Numbered from the stretch's first letter, positions 44,537 through 53,248 are shown. The stretch: DNA of 64,000 nucleotides from Nocardioides sp. Root122 (GCF_001425025.1 NZ_LMDE01000005.1:32517-96516), one strand, 5' to 3'. Translations and numbers: made by a program. Notes: generated from the sequence alone by a model not told the origin.

Positions 44537-45475
44537 ATGGCCCCCTCCACCGTCGGCGAGCGCACCCGCACGTGGGTGCCCGACTGGCCGTGCTCGGTGG
44601 CCCAGGTGCTGCGCCCCCAGCGACGCGGCGCCGGCGACCCCACCCAGCGCCACGAGGAGTCCGGCCGGATCTGGCGCGCCATGCGTACGCCGATCGGCCC
44701 GGCGAGCCTGTGCGTCCACCAGCGACCCTCCAGCGGCGAGGTGCACGCCCGCGCGTGGGGGGCGGGGGCCGAGTGGGCGCTCGAGCACCTGCCGCGGCTC
44801 CTCGGGGCCGACGACGACCCGGCCGACTTCGAGCCGCACCACCACCCCGAGGTCGCCCACGGCTGGCGCACCCACGGCCACTGGCGCATCGGGGCCACCG
44901 GTCTGGTGATGGAGTCCCTCGTGCCGTCGATCCTCGAGCAGAAGGTCACCGGCAAGCAGGCCTTCGGATCGTTCCGCGAGCTGGTGCGGCGCCACGGCGA
45001 GCCCGCGCCCGGTCCCGTCGCCCCGCTGCGGCTGATGCTCCAGCCCACGCCCGCCACGATCGCGGCCATCCCGAGCTGGGAGTGGCTGCGCCTCGGCGTG
45101 CAGCCTGCGCAGTCGCGCACCGTGGTGACCGCGTGCCGGCTGGCTGCCTCGCTCGAACGGGTCACGGAGGTCTCCGCGGAGGAGGCCGACCGGCGGCTCC
45201 GGTCCGTGCGGGGCATCGGGGTGTGGACGAGCGCGGAGGTGCGCCAGCGCGCGCTGGGCGACCCCGACGCCGTCAGCTTCGGCGACTACCACCTCGCCAA
45301 CTGGGTCGGCTGGGCACTCGTCGGCCACGACATCACCGACGACGAGATGGCCGAGCTGCTCGAGCCCTACCGCCCGCAGCGCGGCCGGGCGGCGGCGATG
45401 GCGATGGCGGGCGGCCGGGCGCGACCCCGGCGCGGGCCGCGGATGAGCGTCCCCACCCACCTCCCCACGCGCTGA
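44537..45475 (+). CDS. AlkA-like DNA-3-methyladenine glycosylase (HhH-GPD)
   Basis: Removes alkylated bases in base-excision repair, 312 residues. The HhH-GPD core is RLRSVRGIGVWTSAEVRQRALGDPDAVSFGDYHLANWVGWAL, with the catalytic Asp250 in FGDYHLAN. An N-terminal AlkA-like domain precedes it (TGLVMESLVPSILEQKVTGKQAF). No Ada-type activation domain is fused. A basic C-terminal tail (GGRARPRRGPRMS) is present. Divergent from kynA with interleaved promoters. Confidence 0.88.
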   Translation: MAPSTVGERTRTWVPDWPCSVAQVLRPQRRGAGDPTQRHEESGRIWRAMRTPIGPASLCVHQRPSSGEVHARAWGAGAEWALEHLPRLLGADDDPADFEPHHHPEVAHGWRTHGHWRIGATGLVMESLVPSILEQKVTGKQAFGSFRELVRRHGEPAPGPVAPLRLMLQPTPATIAAIPSWEWLRLGVQPAQSRTVVTACRLAASLERVTEVSAEEADRRLRSVRGIGVWTSAEVRQRALGDPDAVSFGDYHLANWVGWALVGHDITDDEMAELLEPYRPQRGRAAAMAMAGGRARPRRGPRMSVPTHLPTR

Positions 45476-45476
45476 T

Positions 45477-45494
45477 CCACGGCCCGATCCGTGG
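45477..45494. terminator. Short hairpin between convergent genes
   Basis: CCACGG-CCCGAT-CCGTGG, directly after the glycosylase stop and before the DUF4386-like stop. It could serve both directions. Confidence 0.4.
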
Positions 45495-45499
45495 GCTCC

Positions 45500-46213
45500 T
45501 CACCCGATTCGTCGTGCCTTCGGGGTGAGCGAGAGCTGCCAGAGGGCGACCGCGACCCAGGCGAGCCACGCGAAGAGGAGCAACCCGTAGACCGCGTACG
45601 CACCGCCGAGCACCGGCCGGAGCACCTCCGAGCCGATGCCCACCACGCCGGTCACGACCCCGAGCCGGGCCAACCACGGTGAGAAGGTCCCGCGGAGCAT
45701 CAGCAGCGCGATGAGCAGCAGCCCCAGTGTCTGCAGCACCCCGATCACCGCCGGCACGTCGTTGAGCGCGTCGAGGAGCTCGGCGCCCGCCACGAGCGAG
45801 GGTCGCTGGCCAGCGCTCGCCTCGGCGTACCGGTCGCTGAGCACGACCATGGCCAGCGAGCCGTCACCGCTGGTCGGCCACGCGAAGGCCACGGCCCAGC
45901 TCGAGACCGCGACCACCCCGGCCACCGCCGCGAGGCCACGCCCGTGTCCACGGAGGGCGACGGCGAGCGCGAGGAAGACCACCATCAGGAACAGGTTGGG
46001 AGCCGTCCACAGCAGCTGCCGCGCGATGTAGACGGCACGGTGGGCGTGGACGTACTGCAGGATCTCGGCGGCGCCCGACTCGGGCGGCGCGGTCGTGGCG
46101 ACGACCATGACGAGACCCGCGACGTAGAGGACGACGGCCACGGCGGCCGACACCGCGCCTGCCCGGTAGAGCGCGGCCAGGTCGCGTTCGGAGGTGCTCC
46201 GGGTCGTCCTCAT
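45500..46213 (-). CDS. DUF4386-like multi-helix membrane protein
   Basis: 237 residues with six predicted helices: AVSAAVAVVLYVAGLVMVV, APNLFLMVVFLALAVAL, AVAGVVAVSSWAVAFAW, IGVLQTLGLLLIALLML, LGVVTGVVGIGSEVLR, AVYGLLLFAWLAWVAVALW. Loops include SDRYAEASAGQRPSLVAG. The layout fits DUF4386-like proteins of unknown role. The ATG at 46213 is chosen over the 46228 alternative because the former follows an Arg-rich turn; neither has a strong ribosome site. Confidence 0.7.
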   Translation of the reverse strand: MRTTRSTSERDLAALYRAGAVSAAVAVVLYVAGLVMVVATTAPPESGAAEILQYVHAHRAVYIARQLLWTAPNLFLMVVFLALAVALRGHGRGLAAVAGVVAVSSWAVAFAWPTSGDGSLAMVVLSDRYAEASAGQRPSLVAGAELLDALNDVPAVIGVLQTLGLLLIALLMLRGTFSPWLARLGVVTGVVGIGSEVLRPVLGGAYAVYGLLLFAWLAWVAVALWQLSLTPKARRIG

Positions 46214-46297
46214 GCGTCCACCGTGCACGCGCGACGGCGGTCGGCGGCAGGGTCCAACGTCCCCCTCCGTCGAGGCGGGCGGACCGGATCCTGCTGG

Positions 46298-47542
46298 TCA
46301 GAGGAGGGGACGCAGCGGACCGAGGAAGGTCTCGGTGAACTTGCGGTTGAGGTCGCGCGCCTGCCACTCGTCCAGCGTCAGCTCGAGGCTGTTCGACTCG
46401 TCGGTGGTGAAGACCTCCTCCATCACCGCGGCGAAGGCCGGGTCGATGACCTCGAGGTTGATCTCGTAGTTGCCCTGCAGGCTGAGCCGGTCGATGTTGG
46501 CGGTGCCGACGGTGGCCCAGCTGCCGTCGATGGTGGCCGTCTTGGCGTGCACCATCGCGTCCTTGAAGCGCAGGATCCGCACCCCGGCACCGAGGAGCTG
46601 GCCGTAGTAGCCGCGCGAGATCCAGTCGGCGACGATGTGGTTGGACTTCAGGGGCAGCAGGACCCGCACGTCCACCCCGCGCCGGGACGCGTCGACGAGG
46701 CAGTCGACGAAGTCCTGGTCGGGGAGGAAGTAGGCCGTGGTGAGCCAGATGTTGCGGCTGGCGCGGTTGATGGCCTCGAGGTACATGCTGCGGATCGGGA
46801 AGCTCCACTGGCGCGGGATGTTGCGGTGGATGCGGATCTGCGGGTCCCAGTCCGAGGCCGTCTCGAGCAGCAGCGGTCGCTCGCTGCGGCGCATGCGGTG
46901 GCGCCGGTTGAGGTTCCAGAAGTCGGCGAAGGAGCGCTTGAGGTCCCACACACCCGGACCGGTGATCCGGACGTGGGTGTCACGCCACTCGGTGGCGTAG
47001 GCCGAGCCGATGTTGTAGCCGCCGAGGAAGGCGACCTCCTCGTCGACCACCAGCATCTTGCGGTGGTTGCGGCCGTAGCGGCGCAGGTCCCAGAAGCGCA
47101 GGCCGGCGGTCCAGATCGGGTAGCGCAGCACCTTCACCGACGGCGGGAAGCGCTTGAAGGCGGGGGAGACGACGAGGTTCGCGAAGCCGTCGTAGATGCA
47201 GTGCACGTCGACCCCGCGCGCGGCGGCGGCGGTCAGGGCGGTCTTGAACTTCCACCCGATCTCGTCGCCCTTCCAGATGTAGGTCTCGAGGAGGATCTGC
47301 TTCTTGGCCCCGTCGATCGCGGCCAGCATGTCGTCGTAGAGGTCGCGCCCGAAGGTGTACGTCGTGATCTCGCCGCCGCCGACCGGGACGGTCTGCGGGC
47401 CGGTCACGGGGAACGGCTTCGGCTTCTTGCCGCGGCGACGGTAGGAGTCCACGAGGGACAGCGCGACCGCCAGCCCGACCTGGAGGCCGAGGAGACCGAG
47501 CAGGCCCCGTCGTGCGGTGGTCAGCAGGCGGGCGGCGGTCAC
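46298..47542 (-). CDS. Phospholipase D/cardiolipin synthase-like protein
   Basis: 414 residues. An N-terminal membrane helix (GLLGLLGLQVGLAVALSLVD) and two HKD motifs: H-x-K in NHRKMLVVDEEVAFLGG at about 158 and H-x-K in VHAKTATIDGSWATVGTANIDRLS at about 330. Both are intact, so phosphatidyl transfer activity is likely, and cardiolipin or related lipid synthesis is plausible. The start is set by a TAGATT -10 ending 6 nt before GTG 47542; the earlier in-frame GTG at 47548 overlaps that box. Confidence 0.88.
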   Translation of the reverse strand: MTAARLLTTARRGLLGLLGLQVGLAVALSLVDSYRRRGKKPKPFPVTGPQTVPVGGGEITTYTFGRDLYDDMLAAIDGAKKQILLETYIWKGDEIGWKFKTALTAAAARGVDVHCIYDGFANLVVSPAFKRFPPSVKVLRYPIWTAGLRFWDLRRYGRNHRKMLVVDEEVAFLGGYNIGSAYATEWRDTHVRITGPGVWDLKRSFADFWNLNRRHRMRRSERPLLLETASDWDPQIRIHRNIPRQWSFPIRSMYLEAINRASRNIWLTTAYFLPDQDFVDCLVDASRRGVDVRVLLPLKSNHIVADWISRGYYGQLLGAGVRILRFKDAMVHAKTATIDGSWATVGTANIDRLSLQGNYEINLEVIDPAFAAVMEEVFTTDESNSLELTLDEWQARDLNRKFTETFLGPLRPLL

Positions 47543-47548
47543 GCGCAC

Positions 47549-47554
47549 AATCTA
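47549..47554 (-). promoter_or_regulatory. -10 element deciding the cardiolipin-synthase-like start
   Basis: TAGATT on the minus strand. The spacing to GTG 47542 (6 nt) matches the leaderless genes of this window, while GTG 47548 would abut the box. Confidence 0.45.
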
Positions 47555-47579
47555 GCGAGACACCGCCAGCGGTCGCCGG

Positions 47580-47798
47580 TCACTTCCGCCGGAGAAGCGG
47601 CGCGTCGACGAACGCGGCGAACCGAGGTGACCACGCCGCGGCCAGGTTGGCGGCGGCGAGCAGCAGCTGGGCCGCCCCCAGCAGCATCCGTCCGTCGACC
47701 ATCGTGGCGAGCCCGAAGAAGGCCCACGCCAGCGCCATGACGTACAGCCACGTGCGTCGCCCGGCACCGACCGCGTCTCCCTCGTCCCGCTCGTGCAT
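47580..47798 (-). CDS. Small two-helix membrane protein
   Basis: 72 residues. A charged N-terminus (MHERDEGDAVGAGRR) and two predicted helices, TWLYVMALAWAFFGLATMV and MLLGAAQLLLAAANLAAAW, ending in a basic LLRRK. Unrecognised. The ATG is supported by TAGGCT exactly 6 nt upstream, which argues that the frame is real. It lies between the cardiolipin-synthase-like gene and an unrelated kinase-like gene. Confidence 0.65.
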   Translation of the reverse strand: MHERDEGDAVGAGRRTWLYVMALAWAFFGLATMVDGRMLLGAAQLLLAAANLAAAWSPRFAAFVDAPLLRRK

Positions 47799-47804
47799 GT
47801 CCGC

Positions 47805-47810
47805 AGCCTA
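47805..47810 (-). promoter_or_regulatory. -10 element of the small membrane protein gene (leaderless)
   Basis: TAGGCT on the minus strand, 6 nt before the ATG at 47798. Confidence 0.5.
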
Positions 47811-47814
47811 GGCG

Positions 47815-48624
47815 TCAGCCGATCCCGAGCCCGGCGTAGCGCGCCACGCCGCAGGGCCGGTCGGACAGCACGCGGAACAGGGCCGCCCGCAACATCGCCT
47901 GCCGCTCGGCTCCCGAGCGCCACCCGTCGAGCGCACCGATGGGCGCGCCCAGCCACAGCACGGCGTCCAGCACGCACACCGCCTCGGCCCACAGGGGCGA
48001 GCGCCAGGCGGGCGAGAGGTCGATGACGAGCGGTACGCCGGTCGCGTCGAGCAGCACGTTGCCCGCGAGGTCGGCGTGGACGAGCTGCTCGCGCCCGAGG
48101 TCGACCGGCTCGAGCCCGGCGACCAGGCGCCCGACCAGCTCGGGGAGGCCGGGCTCCGGACGGTCCTGTGCCGCGAGCAGCGCGGCGTCCGCGTCGTACG
48201 CCTGCCGCTCCGCCGTGGCCCAGCGGTCGTCCCGGGCGTCGAGCTGCTCCGGCCGGGCGGGCACGGCGCTCGCCAGGTGGGCGTGGAGGAGGTGGCTGGT
48301 CGCCCGGAGGACACCGAGGTCGCGGCACGGTGTCGTACCGGGCTCGAAGCGCGTCGCCACCCAGCCGTCGGCCGTCAGGTTGCCGTCGCGCGCGGGGACC
48401 GGTAGCGCGAGGCGGACCACGCGCGGCGACTGCTCGTCGAGGCGCACGGCGAGGCGCGCCTGGACCGGTGCCAGCCAGGCCTCCGACTCGTGGTGGCCGG
48501 GGGAGAGCACGAGGTCGCCGGCCCGCCAGCCGGTGCCCCGTCCGCCCTCGAGCCGCTCGAGCACGCCCTCGGCGGCGAACAGGTCGAGCACGCGGTCCGG
48601 CGGCTGGGTGGCGTCCGGGGACAT
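47815..48624 (-). CDS. APH-fold protein (TIGR02569-like)
   Basis: 269 residues. The order GTGWRAGDLVLSP - DGWVATRFEPGTTP - QLVHADLAGNVLLDATGVPLVIDLSPAW matches an actinobacterial phosphotransferase-fold family that I recall as TIGR02569. The catalytic loop keeps HADLxxN and the metal-binding acid D of IDLS. Substrate unknown. The ATG is supported by TAGGCT 7 nt upstream. Divergent from uvrB; the intergenic region carries a 14-bp inverted repeat. Confidence 0.8.
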   Translation of the reverse strand: MSPDATQPPDRVLDLFAAEGVLERLEGGRGTGWRAGDLVLSPGHHESEAWLAPVQARLAVRLDEQSPRVVRLALPVPARDGNLTADGWVATRFEPGTTPCRDLGVLRATSHLLHAHLASAVPARPEQLDARDDRWATAERQAYDADAALLAAQDRPEPGLPELVGRLVAGLEPVDLGREQLVHADLAGNVLLDATGVPLVIDLSPAWRSPLWAEAVCVLDAVLWLGAPIGALDGWRSGAERQAMLRAALFRVLSDRPCGVARYAGLGIG

Positions 48625-48631
48625 GGCAGCG

Positions 48632-48637
48632 AGCCTA
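48632..48637 (-). promoter_or_regulatory. -10 element of the APH-fold gene (leaderless)
   Basis: TAGGCT on the minus strand, 7 nt before the ATG at 48624. Confidence 0.5.
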
Positions 48638-48657
48638 GGGCCCGGCGTTCGTGCACC

Positions 48658-48730
48658 GTGCAGGCAGTTCGAGCTCGTGATCGCCGGCGGCACGCTGGGC
48701 GCCGGCTCCGGCAGCGCGAACTGCCTGCAC
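48658..48730. repeat. 14-bp perfect inverted repeat between APH-fold gene and uvrB
   Basis: Arms GTGCAGGCAGTTCG (48658-48671) and CGAACTGCCTGCAC (48717-48730), 45 bp apart. The spacer contains a smaller GCCGG/CCGGC inverted pair. It could form a cruciform or bind a regulator of either divergent gene. Confidence 0.7.
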
Positions 48731-48805
48731 AGTGCTCAGCGGCGGTGCACGACCCGCACTTCCGCGGCAGGGGTCACGTTCGGGTGGCGAACGCGCCACG
48801 CCCCG

Positions 48806-48828
48806 TTGTCGGTGGCGCGTCGTAGGCT
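48806..48828 (+). promoter_or_regulatory. uvrB promoter of the PafBC / RecA-independent damage type
   Basis: TTGTCGGTG, 8 bases, then TAGGCT. This matches the published RecA-NDp consensus TTGTCRGTG-N8-TANNNT at every fixed position. The ATG is 6 nt after the -10, so the uvrB mRNA should be leaderless. Confidence 0.8.
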
Positions 48829-48834
48829 CGACGC

Positions 48835-50964
48835 ATGCGTCCAGTCACCGATCTCCAGCGCCGGGTGGCCCCCTTCAAGGTGGTCTCCGACTACGAGCCG
48901 TCCGGAGACCAGCCGGCCGCGATCAAGGAGATCGTGGGCCGGATCCAGGGCGGTGAGAAGGACGTGGTCCTCCTCGGCGCGACCGGCACCGGCAAGACCG
49001 CCACGGTCGCCTGGGTCGCCGAGCAGCTCCAGCGACCCGTCCTGGTGCTCCAGCCCAACAAGACCCTCGCCGCCCAGTTCGCCAACGAGCTGCGCCAGCT
49101 CTTCCCCGACAATGCGGTCGAGTACTTCGTCTCCTACTACGACTACTACCAGCCCGAGGCCTACGTCCCCCAGACCGACACCTACATCGAGAAGGACTCC
49201 TCGATCAACGAGGAGGTCGAGCGGCTGCGGCACAGCGCGACCAACAGCCTGCTCACCCGCCGCGACACGATCGTGGTCTCGACGGTGTCCTGCATCTACG
49301 GCCTCGGCACCCCTCAGGAATACGTCGACCGCATGCTGCGGCTCAAGGTCGGCGAGGAGCACGACCGTGACTCGGTGCTGCGTCGCCTCGTGGAGATCCA
49401 GTACACCCGCAACGACATGTCCTTCACGCGCGGCACGTTCCGCGTGCGCGGTGACACCCTCGAGATCTTCCCGGTCTACGAGGAGCTCGCGGTGCGCGTC
49501 GAGTTCTTCGGCGACGAGATCGAGCGGCTCATGACGCTGCACCCGATCACCGGTGAGGTGATCTCCGAGGACACCGAGCTCCACGTGTTCCCCGCCACCC
49601 ACTACGTCGCCGGTCCCGAGCGGATGGAGCGTGCGATCAAGGGCATCGAGCTCGAGCTCGACGACCAGCTCGCCGCGTTCGAGAAGCAGGGCAAGCTGCT
49701 CGAGGCGCAGCGCCTGCGGATGCGCACCACCTACGACGTCGAGATGATGCGGCAGGTCGGCTCGTGCTCCGGCATCGAGAACTACTCGATGCACATGGAC
49801 GGCCGCACCCGCGGCAGCGCGCCCAACACCCTCCTCGACTACTTCCCCGAGGACTTCGTGCTCGTCGTCGACGAGTCCCACGTCGCGGTGCCGCAGATCG
49901 GGGGCATGTACGAGGGCGACATGTCGCGCAAGCGCAACCTCGTGGACCACGGGTTCCGGCTGCCGAGCGCGATGGACAACCGGCCGTTGCGGTGGGACGA
50001 GTTCGTCGACCGGATCGGCCAGACGATCTACCTCTCGGCGACCCCGGGCAACTACGAGCTCGACCGCGTGGGCGGCGTCGACAACACCGTGCAGCAGATC
50101 ATCCGACCGACCGGCCTGGTCGACCCCGAGGTCGTGGTCAAGCCCACCAAGGGCCAGATCGACGACCTGATCCACGAGATCCGCACCCGCGCCGAGAAGA
50201 ACGAGCGGGTGCTCGTCACCACGCTGACCAAGAAGATGTCGGAGGACCTCACCGACTACCTCCTCGACGCCAGCATCCGCACCCGCTACCTCCACTCCGA
50301 GGTCGACACCCTGCGCCGCATCGAGCTCCTGCGCGAGCTCCGCATGGGCGAGTACGACGTCCTCGTCGGCATCAACCTGCTCCGTGAGGGCCTCGACCTG
50401 CCTGAGGTGTCGCTGGTGGCGATCCTCGACGCCGACAAGGAGGGCTTCCTGCGCTCCGACAAGTCGCTGATCCAGACCATCGGCCGTGCCGCGCGCAACG
50501 TGTCCGGTCAGGTCCACATGTATGCCGACAAGATCACGCCGTCGATGGAGAACGCCATCGAGGAGACCAACCGCCGCCGGGCGATCCAGGTCGCCTACAA
50601 CACCGAGCGCGGGATCGACCCGCAGCCGCTGCGCAAGAAGATCGCCGACATCACCGAGATGCTCGCCCGTGAGGACGAGAACACCGAGGAGCTGCTGCGC
50701 ACCTGGGCGGACGTCGGTCAGAAGGGTCGCGCCGGGGGCGTGAAGCCGGGCAAGTCACCGACCCCCGCGCTGTCGAAGATCCACTCCGAGGCGCCCGACA
50801 CCGCCGGCATCCCCAGCACCGACCTCGCCGAGCTCATCCAGGCGCTGACCGACCAGATGAAGCAGGCGGCGGCCGACCTGCAGTTCGAGGTCGCCGCTCG
50901 CCTCCGCGACGAGATCTCCGACCTCAAGAAGGAACTACGCCAGATGATGGAAGCCACCAAGTAG
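48835..50964 (+). CDS. uvrB: Excinuclease ABC subunit B
   Basis: Helicase-like damage-loading subunit of nucleotide excision repair, 709 residues. Walker A GATGTGKT is at about 48-55, the damage-wedging beta-hairpin region [23 protein letters not shown], Walker [10 protein letters not shown], and motif [11 protein letters not shown]. The C-terminal UVR domain ([31 protein letters not shown]) binds UvrC and UvrA partners. The ATG is fixed by the promoter and the conserved N-terminus. No uvrA or uvrC gene is in the window. Confidence 0.98.
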   Translation: MRPVTDLQRRVAPFKVVSDYEPSGDQPAAIKEIVGRIQGGEKDVVLLGATGTGKTATVAWVAEQLQRPVLVLQPNKTLAAQFANELRQLFPDNAVEYFVSYYDYYQPEAYVPQTDTYIEKDSSINEEVERLRHSATNSLLTRRDTIVVSTVSCIYGLGTPQEYVDRMLRLKVGEEHDRDSVLRRLVEIQYTRNDMSFTRGTFRVRGDTLEIFPVYEELAVRVEFFGDEIERLMTLHPITGEVISEDTELHVFPATHYVAGPERMERAIKGIELELDDQLAAFEKQGKLLEAQRLRMRTTYDVEMMRQVGSCSGIENYSMHMDGRTRGSAPNTLLDYFPEDFVLVVDESHVAVPQIGGMYEGDMSRKRNLVDHGFRLPSAMDNRPLRWDEFVDRIGQTIYLSATPGNYELDRVGGVDNTVQQIIRPTGLVDPEVVVKPTKGQIDDLIHEIRTRAEKNERVLVTTLTKKMSEDLTDYLLDASIRTRYLHSEVDTLRRIELLRELRMGEYDVLVGINLLREGLDLPEVSLVAILDADKEGFLRSDKSLIQTIGRAARNVSGQVHMYADKITPSMENAIEETNRRRAIQVAYNTERGIDPQPLRKKIADITEMLAREDENTEELLRTWADVGQKGRAGGVKPGKSPTPALSKIHSEAPDTAGIPSTDLAELIQALTDQMKQAAADLQFEVAARLRDEISDLKKELRQMMEATK

Positions 50965-50981
50965 GGCGAGTCTGAGCTGCC

Positions 50982-51506
50982 TCAGGCCTCCTCCTCGGCC
51001 TGCCCGACCTGCTTGCGCTCCTTCTTCTCCAGCTTCCGGGTGTGCTCCTCGATGATGTCGCGCTTGTTCACGACGACACGCACGAGGTTCATCAGGGCGA
51101 AGCCCATCGGGAAGAGCGGCCAAGGGAAGTCGCCCCACATGGTCACCGCCCAGATGGTCCAGAGCAGCGCCGACAGTCCGATGAGGCCGAGCAGTGCCTC
51201 GCGTCGGTCGCTCTGCCACTTGCGCACGGCCTGCTGGTGGAGGTCCCCGCTGCTCGACCGGGGTGCCCGGGAGACCGGCAGGTCGCCCACGAGGGGCACC
51301 AGGTCGCCGAGGGTCCGGCTGGCCAGCGCGGCGTCCGCGCGCTCGTCGTACTCGGCCCTGGTGAGGCGGCCCTCGGCGAAGGCGTCGGCAAGCACGGTCT
51401 CGATCACCGCGCGGTCGCGGTCCGACGCGCGCATCGCCGCGTTCGCGGGACTGCGCGGGTCGTGGTCGAACTGGCTCCACACCTCGATGCCTGGCACGAC
51501 ATCCAT
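50982..51506 (-). CDS. DUF1707 domain membrane protein
   Basis: 174 residues. The DUF1707 motif MRASDRDRAVIETVLADAFAEGRLTRAEYDERADAALASRTLGDLVPLVGDLP is complete. It is followed by a linker and two C-terminal helices (LLGLIGLSALLWTIWAVTM; FPMGFALMNLVRVVVN) and a charged tail (KLEKKERKQVGQAEEEA). The domain is common in actinobacterial membrane proteins of unknown role. Many family members begin at the MRASD, so a start at 51434 is equally possible; neither start has a strong ribosome site. Confidence 0.85.
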   Translation of the reverse strand: MDVVPGIEVWSQFDHDPRSPANAAMRASDRDRAVIETVLADAFAEGRLTRAEYDERADAALASRTLGDLVPLVGDLPVSRAPRSSSGDLHQQAVRKWQSDRREALLGLIGLSALLWTIWAVTMWGDFPWPLFPMGFALMNLVRVVVNKRDIIEEHTRKLEKKERKQVGQAEEEA

Positions 51507-51563
51507 CGTAGGCAGCACCACCCGTGGGGGCGTACCTGGTGGTCGCGCCGAGGGCCGGGTCGC

Positions 51564-51569
51564 TAGGTT
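51564..51569 (+). promoter_or_regulatory. -10 element of the hemerythrin-like gene (leaderless)
   Basis: TAGGTT, 6 nt before the ATG at 51576. Confidence 0.5.
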
Positions 51570-51575
51570 CGCCGC

Positions 51576-52139
51576 ATGAGCACTCCCATCGACCTCGGTC
51601 GCCCCGTCTCCGGCGACGTCATCGACCTCATCCTGGAGGACCACCGCCGCTTCGAGTCGCTGATGCGCCAGCTGCGCGACAGCACCTCCGACCGCGACGC
51701 CGTGCGCCAGGCGCTCGCCGCCCTGCACGTCGCGCACGCGGAGGCGGAGGAGAAGCACGTCTACCCGCAGCTGCGCCGCAAGGACGCCATCACCGAGCAC
51801 GAGGCCGAGCACGGCGAGGAGGAGCACGCCGAGGGCCACGACGCGATGCTCAAGGTGCTCGAGCTCAAGGGCACGGACACCCAGGCCTTCGACGACGCCG
51901 TCGAGGAGCTGGCGACGGCCCTCAACCACCACCTCACCGAGGAGGAGCTCACCATCCTCAACCCGGCCCGTGAGGACGTCAGCGAGAAGGTCCGTCTCGA
52001 GCTCGGGGAGGCGTTCGCCACCGAGCGCAACGCGCAGCTCGACGCCGACTGCGGCTCCATCGACAACGTGCGCCGGATCGTCGAGGCTGCGGAGCGCGAA
52101 GGTCTCCTCGACGACGACGAGGACGACGACGAGGACTGA
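51576..52139 (+). CDS. Hemerythrin-like domain protein
   Basis: 187 residues. The di-iron ligand pattern of HHE proteins is visible: LEDHRRFESLM, ALHVAHAEAEEKHVYP, HEAEHGEEEHAEGHDAM, and LNHHLTEEELTIL. Such proteins bind oxygen, NO or sense iron. The C-terminus is a run of Asp/Glu (LLDDDEDDDED), unusual in its density. Transcribed from a leaderless promoter. Physiological role unknown. Confidence 0.88.
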   Translation: MSTPIDLGRPVSGDVIDLILEDHRRFESLMRQLRDSTSDRDAVRQALAALHVAHAEAEEKHVYPQLRRKDAITEHEAEHGEEEHAEGHDAMLKVLELKGTDTQAFDDAVEELATALNHHLTEEELTILNPAREDVSEKVRLELGEAFATERNAQLDADCGSIDNVRRIVEAAEREGLLDDDEDDDED

Positions 52140-52166
52140 GCCCGGGAGGCCCGGGAGGGGAGTGGC

Positions 52167-52532
52167 GTGGACGTCGACCGGATGCAGGAGGTCTGCGCCG
52201 CGTTCCCCGGCGCGTGGCCGGACAACCCCTGGGACCACGACCACCCGGTCTTCAAGGTCGGGCCGGCGGAGAAGGGCAAGATCTTCGCGTTTCTCGGCGC
52301 CAGCGGGGTGGGCGTGAAGGCCGGCGCGACGCGTGAGGTCGCCGACGAGTGGCTGCACCGCTACCCAGACGACGCGAGCGTGATGGCCTACATCGGCCGG
52401 TCGGGGTGGAACGACCTGGCCTTCGGCGGCGCCATCCCCGACGAGGAGCTCCTCGAGGCGGTCGAGGAGTCCTACCGGCTGGTGGTGGCGAAGCTGCCGA
52501 AGAAGGACCGCCCCGCCGGCTGGGAGCGCTGA
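52167..52532 (+). CDS. MmcQ/YjbR family DNA-binding-like protein
   Basis: 121 residues of the YjbR (CyaY-like fold) family. The start VDVDRMQEVCAAFPGAWPDNPWDHDHPVFKVG is typical, followed by KIFAFLGASGVGVKA and YIGRSGWNDLAFGGAIPDEELLEAVEESYRLVVAKLPKK. Family members are annotated as DNA-binding but function is not established. It starts 27 nt after the hemerythrin gene, probably in one transcript. Confidence 0.88.
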   Translation: MDVDRMQEVCAAFPGAWPDNPWDHDHPVFKVGPAEKGKIFAFLGASGVGVKAGATREVADEWLHRYPDDASVMAYIGRSGWNDLAFGGAIPDEELLEAVEESYRLVVAKLPKKDRPAGWER

Positions 52533-52539
52533 GCCCGGT

Positions 52540-53196
52540 TCAGCGGCGGCGCATCATGGTGAGCCCCACCATGCGAGACACGACCATTGCGATGTAGAAG
52601 ACGCCGACCATCATCTCGACCATCAGGATCGAGCGGGCCTGCGCACCGACGGCCACGATGTCGGAGAGCCCGACGCTCGTGAGGGTCGAGAACGACAGGT
52701 AGAGCAGCTCGAACCAGGTGTGGTCGAAGCCGCCGGCGTTGCTGAACGAGTCGGGCCACACGACCTGGACGAACGCGAAGGCGTAGGCGAAGGCCCACGC
52801 CACCACGGTGAACGCGGCTCCCGTGGCGAAGTACTCGTCGGTCGTCACGTCTTCGTCGTGGAAGAGGTAGCGCAGCATCGCGTAGGACACGTAGAAGTAG
52901 AAGGGGCAGTGCAGCAGGCCGGACATCAGCACGATGACGTCCTCGTCGGGGAACACGGCCTCGAGCAGGGTGAGCACCATCGCGGGGGCACCGAGGAACA
53001 GCACCGCGCGACTGACGTTGGGCGTACGACGCACCGCGAGGACCGCGGACCCGACGGCGACCATGCCGATCACACCGAGGAAGGTGCGTCCGACCACCGA
53101 GCTCTCGAGGAAGGGCCACGCCAGCACCTGCAGCAGCTGCGCTCCCAGCAGCATCGCCGAGGGATGCGCCGTCAAGTAGGTGATCTGCCGTCTCAC
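52540..53196 (-). CDS. Two-pore-type ion channel with altered selectivity filter
   Basis: 218 residues with about five or six helices. The pore region reads ELLYLSFSTLTSVGLSDIVAVG, in the position of the potassium filter TVGYGD but with TSVGLSD, so ion selectivity may differ. Flanking helices AFTVVAWAFAYAFAFVQVVW and ILMVEMMVGVFYIAMVV fit Ion_trans_2. No regulatory RCK domain is present. The GTG start is supported by TAGACT 8 nt upstream. Divergent from the 53262 gene. Confidence 0.75.
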   Translation of the reverse strand: MRRQITYLTAHPSAMLLGAQLLQVLAWPFLESSVVGRTFLGVIGMVAVGSAVLAVRRTPNVSRAVLFLGAPAMVLTLLEAVFPDEDVIVLMSGLLHCPFYFYVSYAMLRYLFHDEDVTTDEYFATGAAFTVVAWAFAYAFAFVQVVWPDSFSNAGGFDHTWFELLYLSFSTLTSVGLSDIVAVGAQARSILMVEMMVGVFYIAMVVSRMVGLTMMRRR

Positions 53197-53204
53197 GACA
53201 ACGG

Positions 53205-53210
53205 AGTCTA
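53205..53210 (-). promoter_or_regulatory. -10 element of the ion-channel gene
   Basis: TAGACT on the minus strand, 8 nt before the GTG at 53196. Confidence 0.45.
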
Positions 53211-53248
53211 GGCACGCGGATCAGCGGCGCCGGGACCCTGGACTGGGC

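Noticed and set aside
48777..48793. CGTTCG-GGTGG-CGAACG resembling a LexA box before uvrB
   Set aside because: The half-sites face the wrong way and the spacing differs from the GAAC-N4-GTTC actinobacterial LexA site.
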